Shown here one piece after another: positions 52,835 through 64,000 of a DNA stretch of 64,000 nt. The stretch comes from Rhizoclosmatium globosum. Lineage: Eukaryota > Chytridiomycota > Chytridiomycetes > Chytridiales > Chytriomycetaceae. The position numbers and the translations under genes are program-made. Under the pieces are notes generated by a model. That model was not told the DNA's origin. It worked only from the letters and a program-made list of their open reading frames with translations, and made no database searches. The first letter of the stretch is position 1. Each line of letters begins with the position of its first letter. The stretch spans positions 186,001 to 250,000 of the forward strand of contig MCGO01000006.1 of the NCBI GenBank assembly GCA_002104985.1. Direction: 5' to 3'.

Positions 52835-55800
52835 CTACACTTCGGATTTATCAATAAATCCCGCATTAACCAACAACTTTGCCGCTGTCTTTTCATTGTC
52901 CCTGTAAAATCAAACCAAGAAAGCTCCGTTAACATGGATCTGCGAAATATTTGCTTCAACAGACCTATCTCTCGGCTCAAGTTCAAGTGACAGAGCAAAC
53001 AACTCCTTATCATCAACAGCTTCAGAGAACCCACTTCGGACAAAGTCTTGAATGAAATTCACTGGCTTGAGACGGTATGGTTCATTCTGGAACTGTTGGA
53101 TTTCTCTGATAATCTCTGCAGTCTTGATATGTTTGAAGAAGTTGATTAATCGGACATTAGAGTCCCCGTCTTCAACACCTGACCCGCTGGAGTTACAATT
53201 GTAAATTCTTCAGCGTTGAATGTTTTCTCGCGGGAACGCAGGAAATCGGCGCTTCCGTCTTCAATGAATGTCAAGTCCGTAAGGTAGAGACCAAAGAAGG
53301 GAATGCAAGGTGGATTCGAGGCACGCAACGATTCACGGTATTTCGAGAAGTTCTTCTCCAAACTCATCAAGCTAACAAGTTCTTTGAATCGCTGCTGCAA
53401 GGGTTTACCAACAAGTGTCCATGTTTTCTTCAGACGGTGGACTGAAGCTGAATTCAATGCTCCAAGAATCGTGTTCAATGTACAGTAGTTGTTCAAAATA
53501 GCGCATTGCTTACCAACATGTCAGTATGATACTTCACATCAAAACATCAAATAAGAACTAACCTCAGCAACATTTATGTACTGCTTCACAATTAAAGCGC
53601 GCTTCTTGACGTCAGGTTCGCCAAGAATAGTAGCGATGACCCATCCCGCAACCTGGTTAGAAAACAAAATCATATCCTTCACGTTCGGTGATTGATTGTC
53701 CACTTTCTTTCCCCACGCCTTTTCAGACATTCAACTGGTTGAATCTTGGAGTAAACGGAACTCTCCATCAGAGTCAATTGACGTGCCAATTCCTTTGGAT
53801 CAAGGTCCAGCAATTTGATCTTTTTCAAGCTCCATGGCAGAATAGGTGGCGGCACTTCTTCAGGGTTAATCTGGGCGTTTTTAATGCGCATGTTCGGACC
53901 AAGCTCTTTGCGGCGTTCGACCAGGGTTACGAGTTGAGTTGCTGAAGTTGGTGTTTCTTCAGACATTTTCGTTTCAGCGAATTCCTTAAGAGATTCAAGG
54001 ACGGTACGGTCTTCTTCATCGTCGTAACAATAATTTTCGATCCAATTCTTCATGACATTGAAGACACTAAGAATATGACAATCAGAATCCCTCGTGTATG
54101 AATAACACAATACATACCGAAGACGGATAAGATCTCTCTTGCGCTTTATCCAATCTTCCAATTCTGTCTCATTGAGTTCAGCAGGAGGAGTCAACATGTA
54201 ACGGTCTCGAAGAATCGTGAATAGTTCAGAAGAAGTGGTGAAAGATCTGTATGTAAGCAAGAAGGACTGGACATATACTGGATCATTTGAGTCATGAAGG
54301 GTCATACGTTCAACCAAAGCTGGAAGAGTTCCACCCTTCACAAGACCATCCGAAGCGATAACAATCTCTGAAGTATCGTAGTTGTACTTAAGGTACCATG
54401 GTTTTTCCTTTCCAGAGCTTGAAACAGAGGCCGACTGCATATAAATTATCAGTAAAGGTGGGGTAAGATAACCGAAAGCATACCTCAGACGACTTGACTC
54501 TTCCAGGTCGAGGAATATTCAAACGCAAAACATTGTTTCTAGCCGTAGAATCAGCAGTTTCACCAATTGGAGCGCGAGCTTGCAAACTGCTGTTTCTCTT
54601 GGGGAACGAGACAGACGGAATACCACTGTCACTTCCAGAATCGCTGGTCAACTTTGCAGAGTCACCATAGCCGCTGTCTCCAGTTGGAGATTGAACAAAG
54701 GCAGCAGCGCCACCCTCTTCCAAAAGCTCCTTCTCTTGAACAGCAAACTTGATCGTAATCAACAAATCAGACATAGCGTCTGTCACGTAAGTAGAAGAAA
54801 TCGCAACATCTGAAATCGCATTAGATGGAGCGAATGGGTTTGTCGCTGCAGAGATGGCAGCCAAGAGTTGAGCAACAGTGTTGAAGACAGATGCCTTCTC
54901 AGTCTTGAGTTCCTCATTCAATTCGGCTGGTAGAACAGACGCTGGCAAGTATTCATCGACAGCACTGATAAAGTCGCTCACTTCAGTCGTGATGGAACGA
55001 ATTCCACCCAACACTTGCACCTTCGAGTCCGTGAACGCATTCTGCTGAATATCCGATACAATTTTATCAACTTGGTTAGAAATGTGGTTCGCTCTGACTC
55101 TCAGTTCATGGAGGATTTCGTTGTTGGATGGTCCCTGGCCTCCTGCTGTAGCAAAAGCACCCGTTTCAGTCGCTTCCGCAACATCTGTATCGGAAATGAT
55201 GAGATTTACTTCCAGTCCAGTTTGCGCAAATTCTTTCATGGTGTACACGAGTTCTGCGGTGGAGGATTGCAAGCATTGGAAAGCATCTGGTGGTGGCCAC
55301 ACAAGACAGGCAATAGACGCTGCACGAATAGAGTTTGCCAATGTGGCCATTACTTTAGTGTGTACAGCACGAATCGTTTTGCGGACTTCAGGTTCAGCTT
55401 GGGCAATTCTGGAGGCAAGAAGGAACAAACGAACAGATTCGACAATGTTGGCAGATTGGCGAGTAACCTTCAATCTCTGTCTCTCTTTAGAAATGTTGCC
55501 GAGAGTGGTGATGGAGTCAATGAGTTTGTCACTGAGAAGCTTCCAGTTTTCGAAACCTTCTGGGAACTCAACCTGACGATAACTTTCAATTGCAATAAAG
55601 ATTTCATCTTCGATATCCGGAATTGAAATCAGCTACAGTGGCGTTATTTTAACCAAGTGGGTGTGGAAAGTTTAAAAGCCTCACCAATTCTCCAGTTGCA
55701 GAATCGACAGAGTCCAACGACCATACACTTTCGTCAGTAACATAGTTGAAATAGTAGATACGGCCATCATTAAGAGTCTTCTGACTCCATTGTGGTGGGA

Positions 55801-56657
55801 GCTGTAAAAGTTGTTTAGTGATTTCAAGGCACGTTCAAAATAAGGGGTCACCTCAGCGGACGAACGAACGATTCCGGCGTGTGGTGCCTTTTTCGGTTTC
55901 TGCTCTGCAATAGCAGCAACAACATTTTCGGCATACGGGATGTTAAACTGCATTTCTCCGGAGACAGAGTTGTAGTACACGATTTGTCCATCAGGGTTAT
56001 CGATCCTCGTCCAGTTTGGCGCCAACTGAAGACCAGAGTTACTTGTTGCATGTGTGTGTCTTCCACTGCGGTTTGATCCAGACTCCATACTAGCCACGTC
56101 ATCGCCTTTGATAGAGAGTTGGTTGATCGAAGGGGACAAGACTTGGGGGCTTTCGTCCCAAGCCGTCTCTCCCGTCACAGCATTCACATAGTAGATACGA
56201 CCATCATCAGTTTCACAACGAATGTTCAAAGCGGAGGCGGCCTAGTGGGATAGATGAGTCTCTTCTGTGGGGGACAGGCCGAATTTGAAACCAATAAAGC
56301 AAACCCACCAGACCACCGCTGTTGAGACCAGCGCTGTTCAGACCACCACTGTTGAGTGAAGCCGACACAGAGACCGAATGTTCTTCGATTGAATGGACAA
56401 AGTTGGACGGGAACCTTTCGTTGTTTGGATTGAGTTCAGATCGCCTCCACCCTCTCTTGTTCTCTCTTGTTAGAGAGAGAAGTGACTCACCATCCACGCC
56501 TCAGTCCCACAGTTCCAAACCACCATCCAGACGCCGCCTTTTGAATGACAGTGATTGAGTCCTCGGCGGCGAGTGTGAGCTTTGTGTCATCGGTTCCCTG
56601 ATAGTCGTACTTGGCAATGTGCGTCTCGAAGCAGGACTCGATCTGATCGTTGCTCAT
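52835..56657 (-). CDS. SH3-WW-RasGEF, Cdc25-type Ras activator
   Basis: Ras guanine-nucleotide exchange factor. ATG 56657-56655. The N-terminal SH3 (AKYDYQGTDDTKLTLAAEDS ... SGWWFGTV ... RFPSNFV) is followed by three WW repeats near 56210-56150 (GRIYYVNAVTGETAWDESP), 56030-55940 (APNWTRIDNPDGQIVYYN) and 55800-55700 (LPPQWSQKTLNDGRIYYFN). A helical middle (about 55480-54820) precedes RasGEF_N (about 54340-54000: DPVYVQSFLLTYRSFTTSSE). The CDC25 catalytic domain follows: DLDPKELARQLTLMESSVYS, TLNTILGALNSASVHRLKKT, PCIPFFGLYLTDLTFIEDG, NFFKHIKTAEIIREIQQFQN. Stop 52837-52835. Many short introns. It would activate Ras and so adenylate cyclase or MAPK signalling. Confidence 0.9.
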
Positions 56658-57041
56658 CCTTCTTTCTTTGTTTGTTTGTTTGTTTGACTCAGGCCTTGTT
56701 GAGGTTGCTGGTTCGACGGGCTCGCTGACTACTCAACAGGACGAAACCAAACCAACTGGAAGGAAGAAGTGCGGAAGAAAATTGGAACAGCCCCCACTTG
56801 AATAACAGCTTTTACCATTGCCATAACAAAAACTTTATTGGCCTTATATTGGATTATGGACATTCTCCTCATCTTCACAACGTTTCAGGCACCAGAATAT
56901 TGTGTTGACGAGCTAGGACCTTATTAGTACGATTGAACATCACTTCCTACATTCAAGGCGGTTTAATTCTTAATTATGTTGAATTCATTGCGTCACATCA
57001 TTCTGAGTAATTCCAACAACCAACTCAAAATCATTTCAAAA
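56658..57041. other. Divergent intergenic region, RasGEF and phosphoglucomutase
   Basis: 384 bp, the longest divergent promoter region with genes on both sides here. It begins with GTTT repeats (TTTGTTTGTTTGTTTG) just upstream of the RasGEF start. No ORF or RNA motif seen. Confidence 0.4.
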
Positions 57042-59252
57042 ATGGACGCCACACTCGCAGCTCTTGCACAAAAGTGGCTCGCACTGGACCAGGTACCTTT
57101 GATCCATGTACTTGATAACCAACTAAACACGAAGAAAGAATGAATCAACACGTGCTGAGATTGAGGGTCTCATTGCAGCCAACGACATTGCCGAGCTCCA
57201 GCGCCGCCTCGGTTCAAACATCAAATTCGGGACGGCTGGCCTTCGAGCGGCGATGGAAGCCGGCTTCTCCCGAATGAACGGCGTCACAGTCATCCAGGCA
57301 TCGCAGGTTCGTTGTTGGAGTGAAACCAACGAAGTTAACTTGAACTAACGCGGTGCTGCCAGGGCCTCGCTGCGTACATTGAACGCACCGTGCCAAATGC
57401 AAAGGAACGCGGCGTTGTCGTTGGCCACGACCATCGGCACAACTCGGAGACATTCGCAAGATTGACTGCTGCTGTCTTCCTCACATTTGGATTCAAGGTC
57501 TACTTTTACCGCTCACTGGTTCACACGCCTATGGTTCCCTTCGCCATCAAGCACTTGAATCTTGCTGGCGGAGTCATGATCACCGCCTCGTAAGTTGCCC
57601 CTTGTGCCCACCAGCCACCATTGGATCTCACTTTGATTAAATCAATACGGCTTCATCCGGTTTTAATTGCTAACATCATCCTCTCTCTCTTCTCGTCTAC
57701 CAGGCACAACCCCAAAGCTGACAACGGCTACAAAGTCTACTGGGAAAACAGTGCTCAAATCATCCCCCCTCACGATGCTGGCATTGCCGCCGAGATTACT
57801 GCTCGTAACGACACTGTCTTGACCTGGGACGTTACTTTAGTTGACACGCATCCAAATTGCATCAACGACCAAACAGAGATTCTCAAGGACGCCTACTTTT
57901 CAACCATCAAGGACTTGATTGCCACTCCTCCATCCGTCATTGCCGAAACCAAGCTTCAATATGTGTACACGCCAATGCACGGAGTCGGGTTCCCATTCGC
58001 GGAACGTGTCTTGAAGACGTTTGGAATGCCTGAAGCTGTGGCAGTTCCTGAACAAGTCCAACCAGACCCTGAATTCAGTACGGTTGCGTTCCCGAACCCA
58101 GAAGAGAAGGGAGCTTTGAACTTGGCTATTGCTCTTGCTGAAAGCAAAAACATTGGGTTGGTCCTTGCAAACGATCCAGATGCCGACCGCTTTGCTGTTG
58201 CTGAAAAGAAGGCGGATGGTAGTGGTTGGCATATTTTCACTGGTGACCAGATTGGAACTTTGTTGGGTTACGCTCTGGTTTTAAAGATGAAGGACAAGAC
58301 TGCCGAAGAAAAGAAGCGCGTTGCCATGGTCAACAGGCCGTCAGTTCCAAGATGCTACGTAGTATGTGTCTTAAAGAAGGTCACTTGTATGAAGAAACTT
58401 TGACTGGATTCAAGTGGATGTCTAACCGCGTTGTGGATTTGGCGAAGGAAGGATACGACACCTTCTTTGCTTACGAAGAAGCCATTGGATTCATGACTCA
58501 CGACTGTGTCCTTGACAAGGACGGCGTGACTGCCTTGGCATCCTTTGTTGAGTTGGCCATCTTGCAGAAGGAGAAGGGTTCCAACATGTATGAACTTCTG
58601 GAGGAGCTTTATTCAAAGTACGGTTTCCACGCCTCGGACAACTATTACTTCATCTGTCACGAGCCAAAAGTGATTGCCAAGATTTTTGAACGAATCCGCT
58701 TTGGTTTGTACCATATACACCAAAAACACTCACTAATTTTTCTTGGCGTTAAAGGTGACTCGCCAGACACAGCTCAACTGGTTCAAGTATTGTCGGAGCA
58801 GATGGAATCCACAGAACCAACTTCAAAAGAGCTTCCGATGGTGCCATCCTGCGTTATCCGTTGACTGTCGCTGGGTTCCCTGTCACTTACATTCGTGACC
58901 TTACAGTTGGATTTCAAATGTCGGATATTCCGTCGTTCGTGTCGCAGCACCAAAACAGTGACGTTGAAATCAAGGAGGGAGAGAATGTCCCAACTCTTCC
59001 AGTTTCATCATCATCGGAAATGATCACATTTGAGTTGGCCAATGAAGTTGTCTTCACGCTCAGAACCAGGTAGGCTCAATTCGCATTTTTGAACGGATGC
59101 TTACCATTATTTTCAGTGGAACTGAACCGAAAATTAAGTACTATATCGAAAAGAAGGGTACCGATCGTGACGCCGTCCGCACTGATTTGTCTGCAGTTGT
59201 CAAAGCTGTTGGTGATGAGCTTTTTGAAGCTTCCAAAAACAACCTGAAATAG
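57042..59252 (+). CDS. PGM2: Phosphoglucomutase / phosphopentomutase (PGM2 type)
   Basis: Interconverts hexose or pentose 1- and 5/6-phosphates. ATG 57042, introns 57093-57138, about 57307-57361, 57590-57703 and at least one near the 3' end. Motifs in order: [35 protein letters not shown]; the catalytic-serine loop [16 protein letters not shown] (Ser codon split by intron 57590-57703); metal loop [14 protein letters not shown]; sugar loop [10 protein letters not shown]-terminal [10 protein letters not shown] in the phosphate-binding domain. TAG 59250-59252. One base is missing near 58336 (VNS..AVSSKM expected) and the frame shifts again near 58760-58830. In a housekeeping gene this points to assembly indels. 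Confidence 0.9.
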
Positions 59253-59295
59253 GAAAATAAAAGAACCCAAGATGTTTTACTTCAAAAAAATTAAC

Positions 59296-60297
59296 TCAAT
59301 CGCGGTACATATGAATATCAGAAAGATCGTCTTTGAACAATTTCTCATAAGCTTCGTCACCTTTCTGAACGTCCTTGAATTGTCCCACTTCGATTTTGTA
59401 CCCAAGGTCCCAGAAGAATTCCAAAAACTTGGCAGCATCGTCACCGACATCGCGGAAGTGGCGAGGACAGAACTCGGAAAAGATGTGAGCTGGTGGGTAC
59501 TTGCGGAAGTATTCCTTGGCTGGCTCGAGCGCCTTGAACTCGTATCCCTCGGTGTCAACTTTGACGAGGGCTGGCTTGAGCTTGTTCTTGATCAAGTATT
59601 GGTCGAGACGACGGACTTCGACAGTGTTCTCTGGACTACATGTTTGACCGACCTTGATTTTAGCGGCTCCAAAGTTGTCTTTGTCGGCAACAATACATGT
59701 CTTTTCAGCCTTTCGTCCAAGTCCATAATTGTTAGCCACAACATTGTTGTAGAGCCGAGAATTGGAAGTCTGCGACATAATTGATAATTAGCATCGAAAT
59801 AAATTGATATGATCATAAGAATGACTTACAGCAGAACAACTGAGGAGTTGATAGTTTGACAACATGGGCTCAAACGCATGTACCTTGTACCCAGCATTCG
59901 CAAGGAACATTGTATGCAATCCAATATTTCCTCCAATATCCAAAACAACAGCGTTCGGATCGTTAAGCTCCTCAAGAGCGCTCAACATCTCTTGACGGAT
60001 TGCAGCTTCAAAGATCCCATCTGATGTTCCGGCGCCTCGGTACACAGAGTCAGCAACATGACGATCTTTTCCTTGTGGGTACAGACAGAAAGAGAAGGCT
60101 GGGGATTGGTCTTTGATCAGAACAGACTGGTCTTCTTTGCAGCATTGGTCAAATAAGGCGGGGGACCATGGCTTCTTCTTGCTGGCAGCGACTGGGAAGT
60201 TGATGGGGTGGCTTGCAAGGTATTGAAGTGCGAACAAGATGTTGACCAGGACGGAGACTGCGAGGATGACGGGGAGCCGGGTGTTACGCAAAATCAT
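59296..60297 (-). CDS. FkbM-type methyltransferase, type II membrane protein (copy C)
   Basis: Third paralogue of the family at 19.7-28.6 kb, 31 kb away. ATG 60297-60295, signal anchor LPVILAVSVLVNILFALQYL, stem, then AVVLDIGGNIGLHTMFLANA (IGGN in place of IGAN) and VHAFEPMLSNYQLLSCSAV. An intron (about 59829-59771) at the family position is followed by NNYGLGRKAEKTCIVADKDN, VEVRRLDQYLIKNKLKPAL, VKVDTEGYEFKALEPA, HIFSEFCPRHFRDVGDDAAK and DIHMYRD. The gene is intact. Tail-to-tail with phosphoglucomutase (43 bp). Copies A and B resemble each other more (LDEYL, DVEGYE) than this one. Confidence 0.85.
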
Positions 60298-60532
60298 TTG
60301 AGCCACTTTTCCTTCCTCTTGAAAAACTAGGTAATAAATACAAGTGACGGAATCTATAAGAAACTATTAATTAGGGCGACGGGCTTTCTTTTGACTTACA
60401 CTCACAATAACTGAAAATTTGGCTTTAAACAATCACGAAATTGAACAATCAGAATTTCAATAATAAGTTATCCCCGAAGAAGAAAAAAGAACAAAATATA
60501 AAGATACACACATTCCCATCGCTGTCACGCAT

Positions 60533-61868
60533 TCATTCAGTGTCCTTATAAGTTCGAGCTTCCACATCTGAGGCACCACCTTCAACTTCATCATCCCCAT
60601 GACGAGACGACCTCGATGATTTCTTGTGGTGCTTGTGCTTCTTGTGCTTTTTTGACTTCTTGCGCTCACTTCCACTCCTCGGTCAGACCGATCGTTTGAG
60701 TCATCCAAACCAGAGTCACTGCCCTCGTCTCCTGACGTATGCGAACGCTTTCGAGTGGACCCATCATCTTCCTCTCTGCCCCTCCGATCACGATCGTGGC
60801 GTTCACGCTTGCCATCATCAACAATGCGACGTGAATCCACATCATAGCCTCGATCATCGCGACTGCTTCTTCCATCACGTCTGTCTCTCTCATCGCGGCC
60901 CTCACGATATCCACCGTCACGACTTTCTCTTTCATAACGTCTTTCCCTGTCATACCCAACAACCCGGTCTCTCCCAAAGTCATCCACTTCTCTCCGCGCC
61001 GACGATGAATACGAGTCACGGTCATCTCTTCGGCGGTCATAGGAGTCACGCTCATCCCGCCGATACGAATCACGGCGTGGTTCATAGGCGTCTCGTCGCT
61101 GATCGTACGAGTCACGGTCACGTCTTCTTTCCCTATCGTACCCTCTTCCATCATCACGGTAATCATCCCGTCGCGAAGGTGGTCGATCCGAGTGCTCCCC
61201 CCGTCTCTCATCCCTCCTTTCCCCATCCCTCTCCTCTCTACCCCCACTTCTTTCAGAAACACCATCGCGCCCACCTTCTCGTCGCTCTTCAACAGCTCCA
61301 CGCCGCCTCTGAAGCTCCTCATCAATTTTTCGCTTCTCCTCCTCCGCTTTCGCAACCTCCTTCATCTTCTCCTCCAAAAAGATCTTTGGAATACCCAGTC
61401 CAGACTCTTGCGCGGATAGGAGAAGGCCCCAGAGGGATTTGACGAAGCCGGGTGTGTGTGTTGCGCCAAGGAAGTCTGTTAGACTGATTTGGAGTTCTTT
61501 GGGGTCAATTTTCTGTGCGTTGATATTTAGAGATACAATTAGAGTTGTTTGAAGAGTTGTGACTGCGCGAACCTTCTTTGGGTCGTCCAACATCTCGAAA
61601 ATGTAGTTGATGAGGAGCTCGTCCTCCAGCCCGAGTAGTTCAACTACCTTCTTCGAAATCCATGGTTTGATAACGGCGACATTGACTTTGGTCATGTCAA
61701 CCTGGTGTGAGTTGATTTAGTTGGTTGAGCAGTTTGAGGGGACGCGCACAACTGTACCTTCTGGTTAAAGCTTGCCGGAAACTTCATGGACTTCAAAAGC
61801 TTCTTTTGCTTGTCAGCGAAGCGGCTGTCCTGCTCCATCGTTGTTCCTCGGAACCCTCCATCTGCCAT
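60533..61868 (-). CDS. SRRM1: SRRM1-like PWI/RS-domain splicing coactivator
   Basis: Splicing coactivator (SRm160 family) that bridges exonic SR complexes with snRNPs. ATG 61868-61866: ADGGFRGTTMEQDSRFADKQ, KLLKSMKFPASFNQKV. After an intron (about 61758-61700) the PWI domain reads MTKVNVAVIKPWISKKVVEL, LGLEDELLINYIFEMLDDPK, LTDFLGATHTPGFVKSLWGL. A long Arg/Asp/Ser-rich region follows (repeats such as RRDERDSYDRRRDDRDSY, about 61240-60720), then a Lys/His-rich tail (KHKKHKHHKKSSRSSRHGDD) and stop at 60533. One base is lost near 60675, where the frame moves from the RS region to the tail. It sits in a window that also encodes U2, U4 and U5. Confidence 0.88.
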
Positions 61869-62967
61869 CTTGTTTTGAGGCCTTTTTTAATAACAAAATA
61901 AATAATATAGAGGAGAAAAAGAGAACATCGTTCCATCCATGACTTTAATGAAAATTCTTCTTTGTTTTGGAACACGCATAATGCGGGCTCACTTCATAGG
62001 TGGTAAACAATAATGAAACATATCACATACAGATACACTCTTCCAATGACAACGTCTGAAATCAGAATTTCAAAAGTGTGCAGAAAACGTGTGTATAGAG
62101 TTACGCGTATTTTCTGGAGCATGACGGCTGGAGTCATTTGTGTTCCTGATTTGAGGATAAGTCCGCCGAATGCCAAGCTGTTTTCAAAACATGATTTGAT
62201 TAATCATTTTCTGGAGCACTTGGATTGGCCCACTGCTTTGATTGTGTTACGTTTTCCCTTCATCTGATTATCAACAATAAAACGGAGTGTCTCCTCTTAT
62301 CGGCACGCATATACGATAGGGTTATCGATATGATTAGACATATTGCACGTGGCATGGTGCAGCACTCAAATTTTGTTATCCTGGATAACACCTTATCGTC
62401 AAGTCAGGGCATAAAAAGGATGAGGCAACTTCCACTGCCCCTTCAGAAAAAGTTCAAACAAGCCAAATCCCGATATCAATGATGCCATCAGTTTCCTTCT
62501 CCCAAGACTCCCACTCCTCTGTTGCCATTCCATTGAAGGGAGATGAGGTTGACCAACACGATCCAAAGGGGATTTACCCGCTCTGCTGCAGATACCACAC
62601 TGTGAATGCACATGGTCGCAAGTCTCAACAGTCTCTGCACACAAGATTTCATGAAGAGGGTCTCGCTGCCTCCTCTTCTGGTGCGGAAAAGCACTAAAGG
62701 TGTCTTATGTCAATAGAGACACCTTGACTACAATCGGACTCTTTCCTTCAAAACATCATTATTTCAGTCGTTTAACACTATATCTCAATAATCGGCATCA
62801 TTTTTCAATAAACTCCTGCATCGTTTTAAACTATTACATTTGGAACAACACTGACGCTTCTTCATTGTATCCATTCAGAACAACCCAAATAACAAGCACA
62901 ATAAAAAAACAAACAACAGTAGACGCATCACCACTGATACCAAACTCAACGATGCCTGTGACAAAGA
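61869..62967. other. Gene-poor stretch with weak ORFs
   Basis: About 1.1 kb without a gene I can support. Plus-strand frames at 62013-62267 and around 62420-62697 (ending HTRFHEEGLAASSSGAEKH) read like diverged protein. They lack good context, splice signals or a known domain. 62700-62967 is AT-rich 3' flank of the MYND gene. A decayed gene is possible. Confidence 0.3.
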
Positions 62968-63664
62968 TCACACAAGCCCCAAGTCTATTCTTTCTTGCTT
63001 AGACATTCTGGGAGTCCGTCCCCACCAATCCGCCGACTTGATACCACAAAGACTCTTGTGACTCGGCCAAGCAAGTTTCTGACACTCCACGGAACAATAC
63101 CGAACACGATGACACCTGGCACATTTCTTGAAATCCACTCCATCGTTCACCAAATCCGGTCTCTTTTGACAATACGAGCAATCCACCTTATACCCACGTG
63201 GACGCTCCATTAATTCTACGTCAAAGAGGAGGTTTGATGGAATCACTTTCCCGAAATCTTTGTGGTATGGGTCTTCGACGTTTAGGCAGTCGCATGTGAT
63301 GATTGGGTTTCCTTGCATGGCTGCGAGGAGGTTCCGTTCATCGAATAGGGTGCGTTGTAGGTCCATGAGGAAGAATGTTGGGTCTGCAAAGAGAGCGCGG
63401 ATTCCGCCAGGTTTGTTTAGAACGGCGGTAATGAGTTTGTACATTCCATAGAATGAGGAGGAAAACTGAAAGTCATGATTCTGTAATGTTTTACAGTAAG
63501 ATACAGAATTACTGATAAGGATCGGAACTCCCATTGAATCATCCATCTGTCGAGATCATACAAGAGGGAAGTTTAAAAACTCACAAGGAATGCATCAACA
63601 GCCATTTCCGCGAAAAAGAGGCGGGCCTCTGGAGTATAGAGTGGAGAGTCCTTTTTAGCTTGCT
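62968..63664 (-). CDS. MYND zinc-finger protein
   Basis: C-terminal MYND finger: CSYCQKRP ... FKKCARCHRVRYCSVECQKL, AWPSHKSLC (about 63185-63060), with the full C-C-C-C-C-C-H-C ligand set, a protein-interaction module. Upstream part: MGVPILISNS, FYGMYKLITAVLNKPGGIRA, FLMDLQRTLFDERNLLAAMQ, not assigned. Introns are probable near 63590-63549 and 63508-63480. A 5' exon (SPLYTPEARLFFAEMAVDAF) begins after a TTTTAG acceptor near 63664, so the true start lies further upstream and is not resolved. Stop at 62968. Confidence 0.75.
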
Positions 63665-64000
63665 AAAAGCTAGAGGTGGTTTTTCTCCGTCCGGCCGTGT
63701 AGGCACCCACTTCAAACCCCGCCAAGGTCACTTTGCAAAGTCACGTGATGACTCATTTCCAATAACACATTCCTATTGGAATCATCATTGACAAACAAAA
63801 AACATAACATATGCCATAAAAAACAAAAAAAAAAAAATAGCAGCCAAATACAGAGAAACTTTACAAGTACAGTGCAACAATTTCTTCCATATCCAAAGTG
63901 TGCCAGATTGCTGGAGAAATGTATGAATACAGGTAGGGAGATTTTTCTGATGAGATGAACTTTAGCTTACACAAACTGTCAAACTACAAACATTTGTTCT
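63665..64000. other. Right edge, no gene identified
   Basis: Presumably holds the 5' exon and promoter of the MYND gene. It includes an A13-type run near 63820. No RNA gene or ORF worth calling. Confidence 0.35.

Noticed and set aside
60624..61442. 272-codon His/Pro-rich plus-strand frame
   Set aside because: Antisense of the Arg/Asp/Ser repeats of SRRM1, which has a clear PWI domain.

Overview
The window is nuclear DNA of a eukaryote, most likely a zoosporic (chytrid-type) fungus. Genes carry many short GT..AG introns (about 44-115 nt, mostly 45-60) and lie very close together on both strands. The products are fungal or general opisthokont types: PIG-H, MRD1, UTP23, a Cdc25-type RasGEF and a fungal macrophage-activating-glycoprotein-like secreted family. 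Other genes are typical of flagellated fungi and missing from many yeasts: a cyclic-nucleotide-gated channel, a (6-4) photolyase, CRY-DASH, METTL14, spastin and a SYP7-like SNARE. The species is inferred, not proven.

Layout. 1-2.35 kb: two tandem secreted glycoprotein genes (-). 2.4-7.7 kb (-): spastin-like AAA ATPase, Qc-SNARE, PIG-H and an unrecognised gene. 7.7-8.9 kb (+): DEDDy 3'-5' exonuclease. 9.04-9.11 kb (-): tRNA-Asn(GTT). 9.4-11.0 kb (+): (6-4) photolyase. 11.2-16.3 kb (-): PTAR1-like and SPO22/ZIP4-like genes. 16.4-19.4 kb (+): channel with two cNMP-binding domains. 19.7-27.5 kb (+): FkbM-type gene split by a complete 6.85-kb Ty1/copia element with identical 143-bp LTRs and a 5-bp target duplication. 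27.5-28.6 kb (-): second FkbM gene. 28.8-29.65 kb: three spliceosomal RNAs, U4 (+), U2 (-) and U5 (+). 30.0-33.8 kb (-): CRY-DASH and ALG6. 33.8-38.6 kb (+): MRD1, PBDC1-like and UTP23. 38.7-41.9 kb (-): METTL14 and a membrane-anchored dynamin-like GTPase. 41.9-47.0 kb (+): CSL4 and CLASP. 47.0-50.0 kb (-): BRAT1-like HEAT protein. 50.0-52.8 kb: glycosyltransferase (+), small PH-like protein (-), weak ORF (+) and YCII-like protein (+). 52.8-56.7 kb (-): SH3-WW-RasGEF. 57.0-59.3 kb (+): phosphoglucomutase. 59.3-61.9 kb (-): third FkbM gene and SRRM1. 62.97-63.7 kb (-): MYND protein.

Functional themes: RNA processing dominates (U2, U4, U5, SRRM1, METTL14, CSL4, UTP23, MRD1, BRAT1-like). Others are light or DNA repair (two photolyase-family proteins), glycan and GPI biosynthesis (ALG6, PIG-H, FkbM proteins, phosphoglucomutase) and membrane or microtubule dynamics (spastin, CLASP, SNARE, dynamin-like). 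Nothing indicates operons. Instead there are five head-to-head pairs with only 15-44 bp between start codons, and several tail-to-tail pairs with 11-80 bp between stops.

Two cautions. Exon limits were read by eye from splice signals and protein similarity. Many otherwise conserved genes also show isolated one-base frame losses, most simply explained as indel errors in a long-read draft assembly, so a frameshift alone is not evidence of a pseudogene here.
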